Assembly (NCBI RefSeq): GCF_023065955.2
Contig: NW_026623008.1
Location: forward strand, 27,245,001-27,309,000
Reading direction: 5' to 3'
DNA: 64,000 nucleotides
Origin: Ursus arctos
Taxonomy: Eukaryota; Chordata; Mammalia; Carnivora; Ursidae
Under the pieces are notes generated by a model. It saw nothing but the letters and a program-made list of their open reading frames with translations, was not told the origin of the DNA and searched no databases. A program made the position numbers and the translations under genes. Below are positions 32,091 to 43,495 of the stretch, one piece after another. Position 1 is the first letter of the stretch. Each line of letters begins with the position of its first letter.

Positions 32091-32229
32091 CTGGCAGTAA
32101 GCTGGGGGGCCGTGGCTGAGACCCTTGCAGGTCAGGCACCTGCTGACTTGGGTGTTTCTTCCTGGGGCGCTCGGACAATGAGCTGCGTGTCACCCCCTGT
32201 ATCATTGATTCCACCCCCACCGCTCTAGG

Positions 32230-32640
32230 CCCTTCTGGCTGACTGTCGGCTGTCACCTGTCCCCAGCAGTTCTCCTGTCTCCTGCCTCTGCCTTCACGGC
32301 TGCCAGCACGAGCTTTCTAAACCCCTGTCGCTGTACTTTTCACTCCGCGCTTGCATTGCTATGTGTTGGTGTCACTTGCTGTCCGGTTGGTATCCCGTGT
32401 ATATAGACTGTGAGCTCAGGAGGCTGGGATGCAGGGACCTTCCCCGGGCACTTAGTGGGTGCTCAGTAGATGTCGGTTGAGCTGAGCTGACTGCAAAATT
32501 GATCCAGTCCCTCCCTTGCTCTACAGCCTTCGCTGGCTCCCCAGGGTCTTGAGGGAAGAGCCCGATTACAGGCCCAGCATGACCTGTCCCTGCTGACCTC
32601 TCCAGCTTCAGGTTCCAGAATCTTCCCCCCAGGCCTCCGT
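32230..32640 (+). mobile_element. LINE-2 fragments (two)
   Basis: 'gtgtatatagactgtgagct', 'gggcacttagtgggtgctca' and 'tgtcggttgagctgag' end one copy at about 32485. 'ctctacagccttcgctggct' begins another partial copy. Confidence 0.6.
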
Positions 32641-32929
32641 CTGGTAATGCGGGAACCTTGAGGAGCTTCGTGCCTCCCTTCTCTTCCTTGACTTTGGCAG
32701 GGTTCCAGACTGAAAGCTGACGGAGGCCAGGCTAGAAGGCGGTGAGTGAAGCAGGCCAGGTATAGGGCAGTGTGGAATGGTGGCCACTGCCATGAGCTAC
32801 CGAGAGTTCATGCCCTCTGAGCGTTTATGCCCAAGCGCTCAGTAAACTAGGTGCCTGTGGACTCTCGGCAGGATTTGGCTGAAGAAATGCAGCCTAGGCC
32901 GTGGGCTGGGCCCGTAAGCACCTCTCTGT
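32641..32929. other. Unassigned sequence
   Basis: No family or exon recognised. Confidence 0.35.
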
Positions 32930-33450
32930 TTGCTGCACCCTCCTTCTCCCTTCTTGTGAAATCAGCTCCTCTTTCAGAGTCCGGTTCTGATGTCACCTCC
33001 TCCACGAAGCCTGCAGGGATTCCCCCCGCTGGCAGGACTCTTTATCTACTCTTTGGTGTCACAAACTACAGAACTTCTAGTATTTGCATCATTATTAAAA
33101 AAACAAACCAAACGCTATGTTCCAGGCCCCATGCCAGGGGCCTTTTACATACTTCATCTCATTTAATATAAACTTCAGAAATTTAATATTTTGTTATTGT
33201 TGTTGAACAATATAACATACATGCAGAGAAGTACATAAAATATAAATGTACAATATAACACGTGATTATAAAGCAACATCCATGTAAATACCCCCCAGGT
33301 CAAGAAATAGAATTTATTTCATTGACGAGGGAACATGGACCCAAAGAGGCTGAGTGATTGTCCTCTGGTCCTATGGTCAATACGTGAGAAAATTAGAATT
33401 TGAATTCGAGACCACCTGACCCAGGAGCACGTTTCTATCGCTCCAAAGAG
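32930..33450. mobile_element. L2 piece, then antisense MIR split by an L1-like insert
   Basis: 32950-33060 is L2-like ('gatgtcacctcctccacgaa'). 33115-33180 is antisense MIR ('gttccaggccccatgccagg'). 33185-33310 is a foreign AT-rich piece ('aatataacatacatgcagag', 'aaataccccccaggtcaaga') resembling old L1 or HAL1 sequence. 33310-33430 returns to antisense MIR ('gacgagggaacatggaccca'). Confidence 0.55.
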
Positions 33451-33500
33451 GCCTCACCGATGAGTGAGGTTTCTGATTTAGCAAATGAAAATACAGATTT

Positions 33501-33623
33501 CCCGGTTTATTGTGAATTTCAGATAAATAATGAATAACTTTATAGTGTAAATGTGTCCCCAGTATTGTATGAGACATACTAAAGAGTTATGAGTAATGTA
33601 TCTGAAATTCAAGTTTAAACGGG
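33501..33623. mobile_element. Palindromic (foldback) element
   Basis: Arms at about 33501-33558 and 33571-33623 are imperfect reverse complements. 'gaatttcagata' on the left pairs with 'tatctgaaattc' on the right, and 'cccggttta' with 'taaacggg'. Such palindromes are typical of non-autonomous DNA transposons. The wording is familiar from other mammals; family not named. Confidence 0.7.
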
Positions 33624-34049
33624 CGTCCTTTTTTTTGGCAGCCCACATCTCTTGGGCTCTCTTGTGTGATGGTCGTTGGACGGTGTGTCTTTCTCCTCCT
33701 TTGAGGACGCTCGTCTATGCGGGGTGGACCTTTGCCTTACTCCTCGTAGACACTGGGGCCAGGCTCAGACGGTACTCGGTAAGTGCTGCTTGTATGGAGT
33801 GACTACAAGCCTCTGGGGCGCTTTCTGCTGAACTTGACCCTGCCGCCTTCCTGAGCAGACTTCTGATGTCTTGCAGAAAGGTGGTGAGAGCAGCTGGGTC
33901 CCCCTGTCTTCCACCCCAGCGCCCTGCTCCGGCACTGCCCGCCTGCTCCTGAGACCCAAACCCGCCCTGGAAGGACCAGCTGGGGTGGCAGGACCTGGCA
34001 GGGCCTGGAGCTGAATGGGGAGCAGGGAGGGTCTGAGAGGAAGAGTGTG
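33624..34049. other. Unassigned sequence
   Basis: A possible L2-type tip near 33745-33790 ('gacggtactcggtaagtgct'). The rest is unique. Confidence 0.35.
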
Positions 34050-34110
34050 TCGTTCCCCTTTGACAGATAAGGAACCGAAGTTCAGCAAGGGTAAGTGACT
34101 GCCGAGGTCC
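34050..34110 (-). mobile_element. MIR fragment (antisense)
   Basis: 'gacagataaggaaccgaagt' and 'gcaagggtaagtgactgccg' match the antisense MIR core. Confidence 0.55.
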
Positions 34111-35934
34111 CCGGGGGGTTTGTTTGCCTTTGTTTCTGTTCTAGAGGGATTTTCACAGCCTGGTGGGAGTGGGGTTTAGATCACATCCTTCTGAGTCCGG
34201 TTCTGTCCGGGTCCCTCTCCAGCCCCGGGACTGTGGCTCCCAGACTCCAGGCCCCTCCCTGGGGAGGGGGCAAGTCAGACGCAGTTGGAGGGTGATGAGG
34301 GGTGAGGGAGAGAGATGGAGGTCCCCCACACAGACCCACTGGGGACACCTCAGCCACAGACCGTCCTGGGGCGGGCACGCTAGTGGCCATCCTGTCCCTC
34401 TGCTTCTTCAGGGAAGGCCATGTCTGCCAGGATAGGCGAGGGGTTGGCTCGAGGGCTGGCTCTCTTGCTCTCCACGTTTCGGGGCAGACTCCGGGCTCAG
34501 GCTGACATTGCTTCACTCCCATTGCACCTCATTAGCCAAAAAAGCAAGTCATTCATCAGCCACTGCTTCATGTAGAGTGCGGCCAGTGACAGCCAAGTCC
34601 TTGTCTCTTGGCTTTCCGGCTCTGCTGGAGCCGAAGACCCTCAGGAGCTTACAGCCACTCCTCGTGACAGGCTCAGGGCTCCAGCCCTCCGCCAGCCCCA
34701 GCCCCAAGGTCAACCTCAGCCTCAGCTCCAATGACAAAGCAGGACACCTCACGGTCGTCCTAGCCCGTCCAGCTCCTCTGTAGCCTCTAGGGTCTAAAGG
34801 CACCCCGATCTTTGCCTCTAGTATCCTAAGGGCCTGGGACTCAGGCTTTGCTCTCTCTGGGTCTCCCTGAGTACTGATGCCCGCTCCCCCTCTCCCCAAG
34901 CCCTGCACACAGCAGCCGTGCCTACAACCTGGAGAGTCCTGGATCACCCCTGAGAGGGCCAACCTGGGACCCCTGAGATGGCGCCCAGCCAGCTCTACCC
35001 GGGGGGCTCTCAGGTTCACCACCTTCTCTAGGGGCCGAGGGCCTAGAGTTGGTCCAGGCGTCCTTCTGTGTGAGGGCCAACCCTCCTCCCCAGCAGTCCG
35101 CCCTTGGCTATTGCTCTGGGAAGCAGGATAGCAGGTGTGCCTCGACGGTGTGCGTGTGCATGTGTGCACGGACACGTATGTGTGTGTGGGTGTGTCCACC
35201 CGTGCCCCTGCCCCTTGCAGCTCGGAGCACACCCGGGGTTGTGTCAGCTCCTGGGCCCTGGCCATCGAGTGTGCCCCGAGGAGAGACTTGGGACGGGAGG
35301 GTCTCTGTGTCCCATGTGTGAGGAAGGGGAGGAGGGAAGACAGCAGGTGCATGGACAGCGAGCTCCATCAGTGGTCAGCAGCTCTGGGCCCGGAGACTGG
35401 GACTCCCTAGCCAGCTGGGGGCCGGGGGCCCGGGGTGGGGGAGGGTCCTGGCAGAAAGCGCTGTGCTCCCCCTGCCCCCCAGGCTGTCTCTGGTAAGCAG
35501 AGGCCGTGAAATGAGGCGTTTCAGTTCCCTGAGTCAGAAACGGACAAACCATAGGGAGAGTGATTTGCTTTTCAGATAGAGCTGCTCCAGCTGGAGGCTT
35601 TACACCTGAGTGGCTTCCCCCGTCCTCCCCGCCAAGCTGGCGGCCTGGCCCATGGAGGCTGGGTGGGGCTGGCGGCCCAGCCCCCGTCATCCTCAGCCTC
35701 CTAGAAAAGAGAGGAGAAGAACAGAGCCAGGCGCGGGGCAGGGACTGTTACCGAGCCTGGTCTGGGGAGCAGACACAGGAGCTGGGACCTGGAGTGGGGA
35801 GGGGCAGCCTGCGCGCCTTCCTGCGGGACAAGAGGGCCAGGCGGCCGCTGGAGTCTCCCCCGTGTCAAGGGCACACAGTGAGGTGGGACCCCTGCGTCCG
35901 GGGAGGGAGTTATAAAATCAAAGGTGGGCAGATT
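34111..35934. other. Unassigned GC-rich sequence
   Basis: Largest stretch here without a recognised repeat. Minus strand holds a 267-codon frame (34549-35352) that is rich in R, P, G and T, overlaps the TG-rich tract and has no domain. I see no splice-bounded exon I can support. Confidence 0.4.
35133..35200 (+). repeat. TG-rich simple sequence
   Basis: 'gtgtgcgtgtgcatgtgtgc' and 'gtatgtgtgtgtgggtgtgt'. Interrupted TG repeat. Confidence 0.7.
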
Positions 35935-36185
35935 TATTGTCTGGCCACCATGTCTTGAGCCCTGTGACCAGCCAAGCTCTGGTCTGGGTAGCTCTACGGT
36001 GTCATCCCAACGATGCCACAGTCCCCAGGGGAAAATGGTAGCAGGACCATGCCTAGAGAGTGGATGAAGCTCAGGGATGTCATGTGACTGTCAGGGTGCC
36101 ACAGACCACAACAGAGTCTTGACTGGAATCCAGGCTGGTCAGACCCCAAATCTCATGCTCTTAAAACTCTAAGGTCTTTCAAAAA
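35935..36185 (-). mobile_element. MIR SINE (antisense, diverged)
   Basis: 'tggatgaagctcagggatgt', 'catgtgactgtcagggtgcc' and 'ttgactggaatccaggctgg' suggest an antisense MIR. Confidence 0.5.
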
Positions 36186-36536
36186 TGGAAGAAAAAAAAA
36201 AGCTATTATTTATTAAACCTAGCCCCACTGTGGGGAGATTTGAATTAAGTCACCCCAGGATTTCCTCTGAGAGGTAGCCCCCAGATTAGAGTTTTCTGTG
36301 TGCATGCTTCTTCCTGAATTTTCCCTGTGTCTACATTTAGGGGTTCTCCGTTTTCCATGGACCTAGGCACCCTGGGGCTGCTTGGAGTCTCCATGGGTGT
36401 ACACCAAGTTACATCGCCCAACCTGCCTCCTCCAAGAAGTCTTCCCTGATTGAATCCTTGACTCCTGGTGGCTGCCTCTCTCTGCTCAGTTCTGACATTG
36501 AATAGCTCCTTAATCTTCTTTTCCTACTTGCCTCCT
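36186..36536. other. Unassigned sequence
   Basis: 36425-36535 may be L2 ('caagaagtcttccctgattg'). The rest is unique. Confidence 0.35.
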
Positions 36537-36865
36537 TTTACAGGCAGAATTGTGTCTCCTTCTAGCCCCTCGCCCCCCCCCCCCATTCGTATGTTGAGGT
36601 CCCAACTCCCAGTACCTCAGAATGTGACTGTGTTTGGAGACAGGGCCTTTACGTGGTGGTTGAGATAAAATGAGGGCATTTAGGGTGGGCTCTAATCCAG
36701 TATGACTGGTGTTCCTATAAGAAGAGGAGATTAAGAGGCAGGCACACAGGCAGACCGTGTGAAGACACCAGGAGAACACGTCATCTATAAAACCAAGGAC
36801 AGAAGCCTCAGAAGAAACCAACCCTGCCCCCACCTCGACCTCAGACTCAGCCTCCAACTGTAGCC
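36537..36865 (+). mobile_element. MLT1-like LTR (ERVL-MaLR)
   Basis: Sense MLT1: 'aggcagaattgtgtctcctt', 'attcgtatgttgaggtccca', 'gtttggagacagggccttta', 'ctggtgttcctataagaaga' and 'agaagaaaccaaccctgccc'. A C12 run at 36573-36584 sits where the consensus has a short C stretch. The 3' end is eroded. Confidence 0.87.
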
Positions 36866-37089
36866 TAAGCCCCGAGTCTGTGCTACGGGGTTATAGCATC
36901 CCTAGCAAAGGAATACACCCCCTTTCCCCTTTTCCAAATCCCTGTTCTGGATGGGAGAGCCATGCCTCATGGGCTAGCTCTCCCCTGCCGGGAGCATGGC
37001 CAGCCTCCACCTCCAGATGTGAGGTCACCTGGGTCCCTGCGAATAGAGGTCAAGAGTACTAGCTCGCTGCAGCCACAGGCCTCACGGAC

Positions 37090-37620
37090 ATTCCCAGCCA
37101 CTGACTGCCCGTCAAAGCAACATTCCCCCCGACTGACACTCCAGTACGCGGCTATTCCGCCACGCTGCCCTTCTGACACACAGGCGTTCTGCCACCCTGT
37201 CATTCTGATATGTCGGCCGTCTGCCTTGCTTACATTTTGCCCCAGCAAAATTCCAGAAAACTGACATCCAGAAACATAGACCTTGGCGGCGGCCGCACTC
37301 CTCCCTGGCCACGTTGTGCCACACTGACATCTCGCCCCGTGGACATTCATGGTGCTCGAATACACGGACCCTGCCATATGCTGACCTTCCTGTGGGAAAG
37401 TCAAGGTTGGTCAGCATTCCACGTTCACCAGCTAATGAGATTTCTGCGTGTTTAGCTTTTTCTCTGCGTGTCCCTAACATGGACCTCCAGCCTGCCCTTC
37501 ACTTCATTCTGCTCGTCCGCAGAGTGTAACCCTTGGCATTGACCTTGCCCCACACCGCCTCCTCCACATTGGACCCATGACCCCCACTGGTGCTCCCCGT
37601 ATGTGCTCTATTCAACTCAA
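37090..37620. repeat. Irregular 'CTGACA/TTCTG' repeat-like stretch
   Basis: Recurring words: 'gactgacact', 'ttctgacaca', 'ttctgccacc', 'cattctgata', 'aactgacatc', 'cactgacatc', 'tgctgacctt', 'attgacctt'. Spacing is uneven, about 25-60 bases. It resembles a decayed minisatellite or the internal part of an element; family not recognised. Confidence 0.4.
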
Positions 37621-37799
37621 ATACACTAGACATGTTTCAGGCTGCTCACACCACCTTCTAGGGAAGCCCTTGCCCCATCCCTGTGGAGTGCACAGAGGTC
37701 CATGAGAGCTGTCCCTGATACCGCTGATCAGAAATAGACCCTTGACTCAAGAGAGGCCTTGCATAGCTTGGCCGTGGCCCACTGAACCGGTTTTCCTCA

Positions 37800-38578
37800 C
37801 AATAGTGTGTGGTGTCTTCGGACACCAATGACCGATACACTGACTCTTCACCACCAGCTGGATGCCCCAACTTTCGATTCCATTCTGACACTATATTCCC
37901 GGAGGTAGTGTCAGGCCCCATAAGGTAAAGGACTCAGTCCTGCAAGACTGCCCCCACTTCCGATGCCAGTGGCAAGTTCTGAGCTTCCTGTACTTCTGAT
38001 CGACCAGCTATAGATCAGGGGTTCCCACAAGTCCCTCCTTAGGTTGGATAATTTGCTAGAAAAACTCAGGGAACTCAGGAAGGCACTTCATTTGCATTTA
38101 CTGGTTTATGATAAAAAATACAACTCAGGAGCAGCCGAATGTGAGAGATGCAGAGGGCAAGGGGTGGGGAAGGGGCTCGGAGCTTCTCCGTCCTCTCTGG
38201 GGGTGTCACCTTCCCGGTACCTTGATCACCAGCCAGGAGGCTCTCTGAACCCCTTTGTTTAGGTTTTTTTATGGAGGTTTTATGATGTCAGCGTGACTGA
38301 TGAAATCCTCCGCCATTGGTGAGTGACTCAGTCTCTAGCCCCTCTCCCCTCCCTGGAGGTGGGGGGCGGTGGAGCTGAAAGTTCCAACCCACTTATCTCG
38401 CCTTCCTCTTTCTGGCAACCAGCCCCCATCCTGCAGCTCTCGAGGGGCCCCCAGCCACCAATCATTTCATTAGCATACAAAAGACACTGTTAATACTCCG
38501 GAGATTCCAATGGTTTTAGGAGCTGTGTGCCAGGAACCAGGGATAAAGACCAACTATTTACTTTTTATTATATCACAC
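37800..38578 (-). mobile_element. Solo endogenous-retrovirus LTR (antisense)
   Basis: Near-complete LTR on the minus strand. Read on + it shows 'actatattcccggaggtagt', 'gataatttgctagaaaaact', 'tttatgataaaaaatacaac' (the polyadenylation-signal side), 'gaggctctctgaaccccttt', 'catttcattagcatacaaaa' and 'ttattatatcaca'. The block is about 0.8 kb. No internal viral region is adjacent. Subfamily not assigned. Confidence 0.75.
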
Positions 38579-38704
38579 CCATGCACATGTGTAATTTCCA
38601 CAAATCCCCTTTCCCCTAAAGTAATGAAGGAATCTGTCTGTTGTCGCTGAAAGATCCCCAGGTGGTCCCTTATGCTGACTTAGCCTTTTCTTACTCCCTC
38701 TACG

Positions 38705-38945
38705 CACCCCTGCAACCCTGGAGTCCTGGGTTCTGGTCTCAGCTGCTCCACATGCTAGTTGTGTGACCTTAGGCAAATCCCACCTTCTCTCGGAATCTCT
38801 GTTTCCTGATCTACAAAATCGAAGTGGTACTGTTACCATTACTGATTAACCTCTCCCAGACGGTTGTTGTAAGCAGCCCGTGGGAGCTGTAAGAAAAGCA
38901 CTGAGCACAGACGTCCATAGAGTAGGTGCTCCATCAACACGGAGG
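38705..38945 (+). mobile_element. MIR SINE
   Basis: 'ctggtctcagctgctccaca', 'gtgtgaccttaggcaaatcc', 'ctgtttcctgatctacaaaa' and 'agagtaggtgctccatcaac' in MIR order. Confidence 0.88.
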
Positions 38946-38949
38946 TGGG

Positions 38950-39180
38950 TCAGCCTCTGGAACCAGACTCAAGCTCCACTGCCTGGGTTTGGATCAAGGA
39001 GCCACCACTCACGGGCTGTGTGACTTTGGGAAAGTTGCTTACCATCTCTGGGTGTTATATGTAAAATGGATATACCATTGTATTTGCCTCCTTGGATTGC
39101 TGTGATTTTTAAATGGCTTAACATAAAAAAAGGTTTAGATCAGTGTCTGGCATGGAGCAAATTCTATACAAGTGTGATAT
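38950..39180 (+). mobile_element. Second MIR SINE in tandem
   Basis: 'actgcctgggtttggatcaa', 'gtgtgactttgggaaagttg', 'tatgtaaaatggatatacca' and 'cagtgtctggcatggagcaa'. Independent insertion next to the previous one. Confidence 0.88.
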
Positions 39181-39324
39181 GAGTGCTTATCTTATTATTA
39201 GTTATATTAGTGTCCTGTACGTTGCTAGTTATAGTTACACAGGTACTAGCTGCTGTACTTGCTCTGGATGACGCCATGGCAGTGGAATCCTCCCACTCAC
39301 CATTCATGACAGAGTAAAGGCTCT
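39181..39324. other. Short AT-rich spacer
   Basis: 'atcttattattagttatatt' continues the MIR tail; no other feature. Confidence 0.35.
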
Positions 39325-39690
39325 TTGTGAATCCCAGAACCACTGTCCCCTGCATTGCCCTGTCCCCTCTGCCTGGGTGTTCGGCCCATTTTCACTTGGC
39401 CAATCCCACTGGTGCTCTGATCTCAGGCCACAAGCTGCTTCCTCAGGGAAGCCTCTCTGAGTTCTCGGTAAGTCAGCCCCTGATACGCGCTCGTAAGACC
39501 GCGTGCCTCTTGTACACGGCACTGATCATGATCATTTTACCTCTATTTCTGTATCTGATTCAAGCCTATCTCTTTCCTTCCCTTGACCGTAAACTCCCCA
39601 AGATCACTGATTGGTCTGTTTTCTGCTCATCTTTTACTCCAGTGTCAACACGTCGTAGGTGCCAATAAATATTTGTTGAGCAAAGGAGTA
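39325..39690 (+). mobile_element. LINE-2 3' end
   Basis: 'cctcagggaagcctctctga', 'ccttgaccgtaaactcccca' and 'gtaggtgccaataaatattt' with 'gttgagcaaaggagtaaatg', the classic L2 terminus. Confidence 0.85.
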
Positions 39691-39990
39691 AATGAATGAG
39701 CAAATGCCCTCCTTGTCGTGTCCAGCCCCTGCGCCAGGCCCCCTCTCCTCAGAGCTGCATCAGAGCTGGGCTCCTCGGGACATTCCTCTGGGTCATTCTC
39801 TGAGCTCCAAATCTGGGGAAGGGCACAGAGGAGTGTTGACATGGGATCGGGGGACCGGAGGAGAAAGGGGCACTTGCAGCTGGACACACAGGCAAGAAGC
39901 AGAGCCTCCGGGAAGGTCCCAGAATCATCGGTTTCAGCCCTGTGTGGGCAGGAGATGCTCTTAACCCAAGGTGGCACCCCATCGTTTCTT
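39691..39990. other. Unassigned sequence
   Basis: No family or exon recognised. Confidence 0.35.
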
Positions 39991-40130
39991 CTATGTCCTC
40001 ACCCATAAAATGGGGCTGATAATATTTACCTTCCAGGGATGGTAGGAGGATTAGGTGAGGCCATTCACATCGAGTCCACAGCGAAGTCAGGCCTATAGGG
40101 AGAGCTACTTTGGTCATTAGTAGCTATTGT
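39991..40130 (+). mobile_element. MIR 3' half
   Basis: 'cctcacccataaaatggggc', 'tgataatatttaccttccag' and 'ggaggattaggtgaggccat'. Confidence 0.7.
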
Positions 40131-40984
40131 GACCGTGGTCCCTTCCGCGTCCCCATCTTCCATGTCATCCTCAATCAGCCTGGCTTCCTCTTCCACCTGA
40201 GCAAACATCTCTCTGGTTTGAATTCCTGATGCCTTTCCAGTGGCCAGTTGCCACCTCCCTTCCTTCCCAGGTACCCTCCCAACTTGCCTGCAGTCTTTGG
40301 CGCTGCAGTGGGAGTTGATCAGGGCAAGGCGGAAGGCTCCGGAAGTCCTACAGGGACCATCCCCCTGTGGCCACTGGAACAGCCCGCACTGTAGGAAGGG
40401 CTGAAATAGGGCTGGTCACATCCTCAGTGCTCCATGTTGGTGGCATGAATGAAAGGCTCTGCTAGGAGGGCTCCGCAAATGTAAGGGACAGGGCTTCCCA
40501 TGAGCTTCAACGTGTTCGGAAATTGTACTGGGCTCATTTCAAAGATATTCAAAAGGAGTTTGGACTGGCAGCCCCTGGAGGGCAGGGGCCATATTTTATT
40601 CGACCAGCACGGGGTAGTATTCACAGCTCTTTGTTGAACACACAGGAACAGGGGTGAATGTTTTTATGGAACTGGCACGTAGCCCATTCTGTGCAGTTAT
40701 GACAAGGAACAAGGGGGTTAATGCTTCCTTGGGGTGAGCTCACAGCTTCATCTCTACAGTTCCGGGGAGGAATCTTTTTCCTTTTTAGTTGAGGCAGCCT
40801 AGCTCCTGCATTGCACAGAGGGCTTGGTTTGATCTCTTATTTATTACAGAGAATATTCTCTGTTATGGTGAATGTAGGGGCTGGAGTTTCAGGAGCCTGG
40901 GTTTTCACTGCTGCCTGTGCCAGCCAGCCTGCTGGGGACCCTGGCAGCCCCAATGGGCACTCTGGCCCTGCGTTCGTTCTCTCC
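40131..40984. other. Unassigned sequence
   Basis: Contains an L2-like tip near 40575-40650 ('tggagggcaggggccatatt', 'ctttgttgaacacacaggaa'). The rest is unique. Confidence 0.4.
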
Positions 40985-41060
40985 TTCATTCTTTCTGTCA
41001 TCAGATGTGTTGAACAGCCATCATGTGCCAGGTCCCGAGCCAGGTGGAAGAGAGGCCAGG
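40985..41060 (-). mobile_element. LINE-2 3' tip (antisense)
   Basis: 'ttcattctttctgtcatcag' and 'gaacagccatcatgtgccag' resemble antisense L2. Confidence 0.45.
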
Positions 41061-41099
41061 AGAAGAAACCTGGAGATTGCCAGCAGTAGGGCTGAAAAA

Positions 41100-41560
41100 A
41101 GCCCCCCAAGATCCCAGGTCCTCATCCCTGGAGCCCGTGAAGGTCATCTTATTTGGCAAAATGAACTTTGCAGGTGTGACTTAGTTAAGGCTTTCGAAAT
41201 GGGAAAATTATCCTGAATGGCCTGGGTGAAGCCTCTGTGTAATCACATGCCCCCCGGGATGGAGGCAGAGGGAGATTTGGCGCAGACGAGGAGAAGGGGA
41301 TGTGGGGGGAGGCTGAAATGAGGCTCTTACTCTTTGCAGATGGAGGAGGGGGCCTCAAGCCGAGGAATCCAGATGGCCACTAGAAGACGAAAAAGGCCCG
41401 GAAATAGATCCTCCTCTCAGAGGCTCCAGAAGGAACCTACCTGGCAGCATCTTGACTTTGGCCCAGTGACACTGATTTTGGACTTCTGACCTCCAGAACA
41501 GAAAAGAATACAGGTATGTTGCTTAGACCATGGAGTCTGTTTGTTACAGTGGTAACAGCA
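41100..41560 (+). mobile_element. MLT1-like (MaLR) LTR
   Basis: 'ggtcctcatccctggagccc', 'tgaactttgcaggtgtgact', 'gggaaaattatcctgaatgg', 'ggcctcaagccgaggaatcc' and 'ttggacttctgacctccaga' follow a common MaLR LTR. Nearly full length. Confidence 0.8.
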
Positions 41561-41884
41561 CACTATACCATCCAGGGGATGAAATGACACCTTTGCCCAA
41601 GGGTGGGTGCTGTAATGGGGTGCAAGGAGCTGCTCGCTGAGGACGGGTATGGATTTCCCAGGTGGACAATTGTGGGCAGGGGAGGGGCCTTGGGACTGAA
41701 CAAAAGCCCGTGCACAGGCAAACCGGCGTGTGAGAAGACAAGGCGTATTTGTGGGGCAGTGGGTGTCCGGGGGTGGATGGGAATTCAGAGCATAGGAGAT
41801 GGGGCTGGGGCGGTGGCTGGGTCAGCCCCTGGAGGCTCCCCGTGCTCTCTGTGGCAGGGAGTTGAGATTTGACTCTGTAGACAA
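41561..41884. other. Unassigned sequence
   Basis: No family or exon recognised. Confidence 0.35.
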
Positions 41885-42295
41885 TGGGATACGACTGTGA
41901 CGAGTTGCATTTATGGCCCCAATTCTTCATCCCTTCCCGTCCCCATGCCCATTGCTAAGGGACTTTGCGTATCTTCCCATCGAGGGCAGAGTAGGGTTCC
42001 CTACCTCTTGATACTAGTTCAGCTGTGTGTCTTGCTGTCTTTGGGCAATAGAATGAGGTAGATTGGCCATGCGTCAGTTCTGAGCCTGGGTCTCAAGAGG
42101 ACTAGCACATTTCTGCTAGTCCAAGGAGAGGATGTTCCCCATTGAAGCCAGACCAGAGCTGAGCCCCCAGCTTACCTGCAGACCATGAGTGACCCCAACC
42201 AACCCACAGATGCATGAGTTCTAACAGATGATCGTTGTCCTAAGCTGCTGAGTTTTGGGGTGATTTGCTATTCAGCGATAGCTAGTTGCTGCCCC
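41885..42295 (+). mobile_element. Second MaLR-type LTR
   Basis: 'tggccccaattcttcatccc', 'cattgctaagggactttgcg', 'tttgggcaatagaatgaggt', 'ctaagctgctgagttttggg' and 'gctattcagcgatagctag' follow a MaLR LTR close to MLT1J. Confidence 0.75.
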
Positions 42296-42334
42296 AAGAG
42301 AGGGTTCAAAGGAAGAGAGTGACAGTTGGATCTG

Positions 42335-43130
42335 CATTGTAGAAAAATGTTGTCAGTGTTGAGATCCTGGAGGATGGTTGGAGGAGGGCGGTCTGAAGGT
42401 GTGGTCCAGGTGAGAGGTGGAGAGAGCCCCCCTGGGGCAGGAGCAGTAGAAGGAGGGGACAGAGATAAGCACTATTAAGGAGGCAGATGAGACCATAAAG
42501 CCACATTACAAATTAGACATAAGGGTTGAAGGAGAGAGGAGATTTGGATGATGCCAGAACCTCTGGCATCAGAAATTGGATTGGAATGGGGTCCATGTAT
42601 GGATCCAGCGAAGAGGTAATGGCCCATTCTACGCTCATGGTTTGCAGTGCTGTGGGTAGGACAAAGTCAGAATTACAAGTCTGGGGCTGGAGTCTAGGCT
42701 GAAGACCTGGGCTAGGGGACCATCCGAGAATTAGTGACGATGATTTAGTGGTGAATTCGTGAAAGTGGATGAGGGTGTTTACTGTAAGCAGAGCAAAAGG
42801 CCAAGTTTTGAACCCTGGGAACCCCCCACCATTTATGGAGTGGCTGGAGGGAGTGTCCCTCCAGGGACGATGGACAGGAGAGAGGACAGCCAGGGAAGAG
42901 CTAGTGTCCAGAAACCTCAGGGAGGGGCTGCTCGGAGAAGGAGGGAGTGGCTGGTGAGCAGAGTGTCACCGATGGCGGAGACCAAGGACACCAACCAGTG
43001 GATGGTCAGCAGTCACCTCGGTGAGAGCAGTTTCGGAGGTAGAAAGCAATGGCTTGTCATGGGGTCGGGAGGTGAGGTAGTGGAGAAACTTGGTTAAGGA
43101 AAACCCTTTCGAGAAGCCTGATGTAGAAGG
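42335..43130 (-). mobile_element. LINE-2 (antisense), copy 1
   Basis: Antisense L2 words from 'tgttgtcagtgttgagatcc' onward. The better part is 42720-43130, with 'gtgagagcagtttcggaggt' and 'aaccctttcgagaagcctga'. Diverged in the middle. Confidence 0.6.
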
Positions 43131-43149
43131 AGAAGAGGGTGGGCACGGG

Positions 43150-43460
43150 ACAAAAGCATTGCTTTATCTCAGGCTGGCAGGACCAGAGCAAGACTTGTAA
43201 GGCTTCTGAGCAGGGAGGGGAAATGGCCTGATTTATCTTGTGAAGATCACTGGGGCAACAACGTGGCTACTGGACTGTAGGGTGGAGAGTGACTGGAAGC
43301 AAGGAGACTGGTAAGCGGACTAGTTTAATGACTCAGGAGAGGGATGACAGTGGCTTGGAGCAGCGTAGCAGCTGTGTAAGTAGTAAGAAGGGGTCACATC
43401 TGGGATTTCTTGGGGTGACATTTGGACCCAGAGGACTTGGCTATGGATTGGATTGTGTGT

Positions 43461-43495
<35 letters not shown>

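Noticed and set aside
34549..35352. 267-codon open frame on the minus strand
   Set aside because: GC-rich composition lowers stop frequency; it crosses a TG-rich tract, has no domain and no clear splice context.
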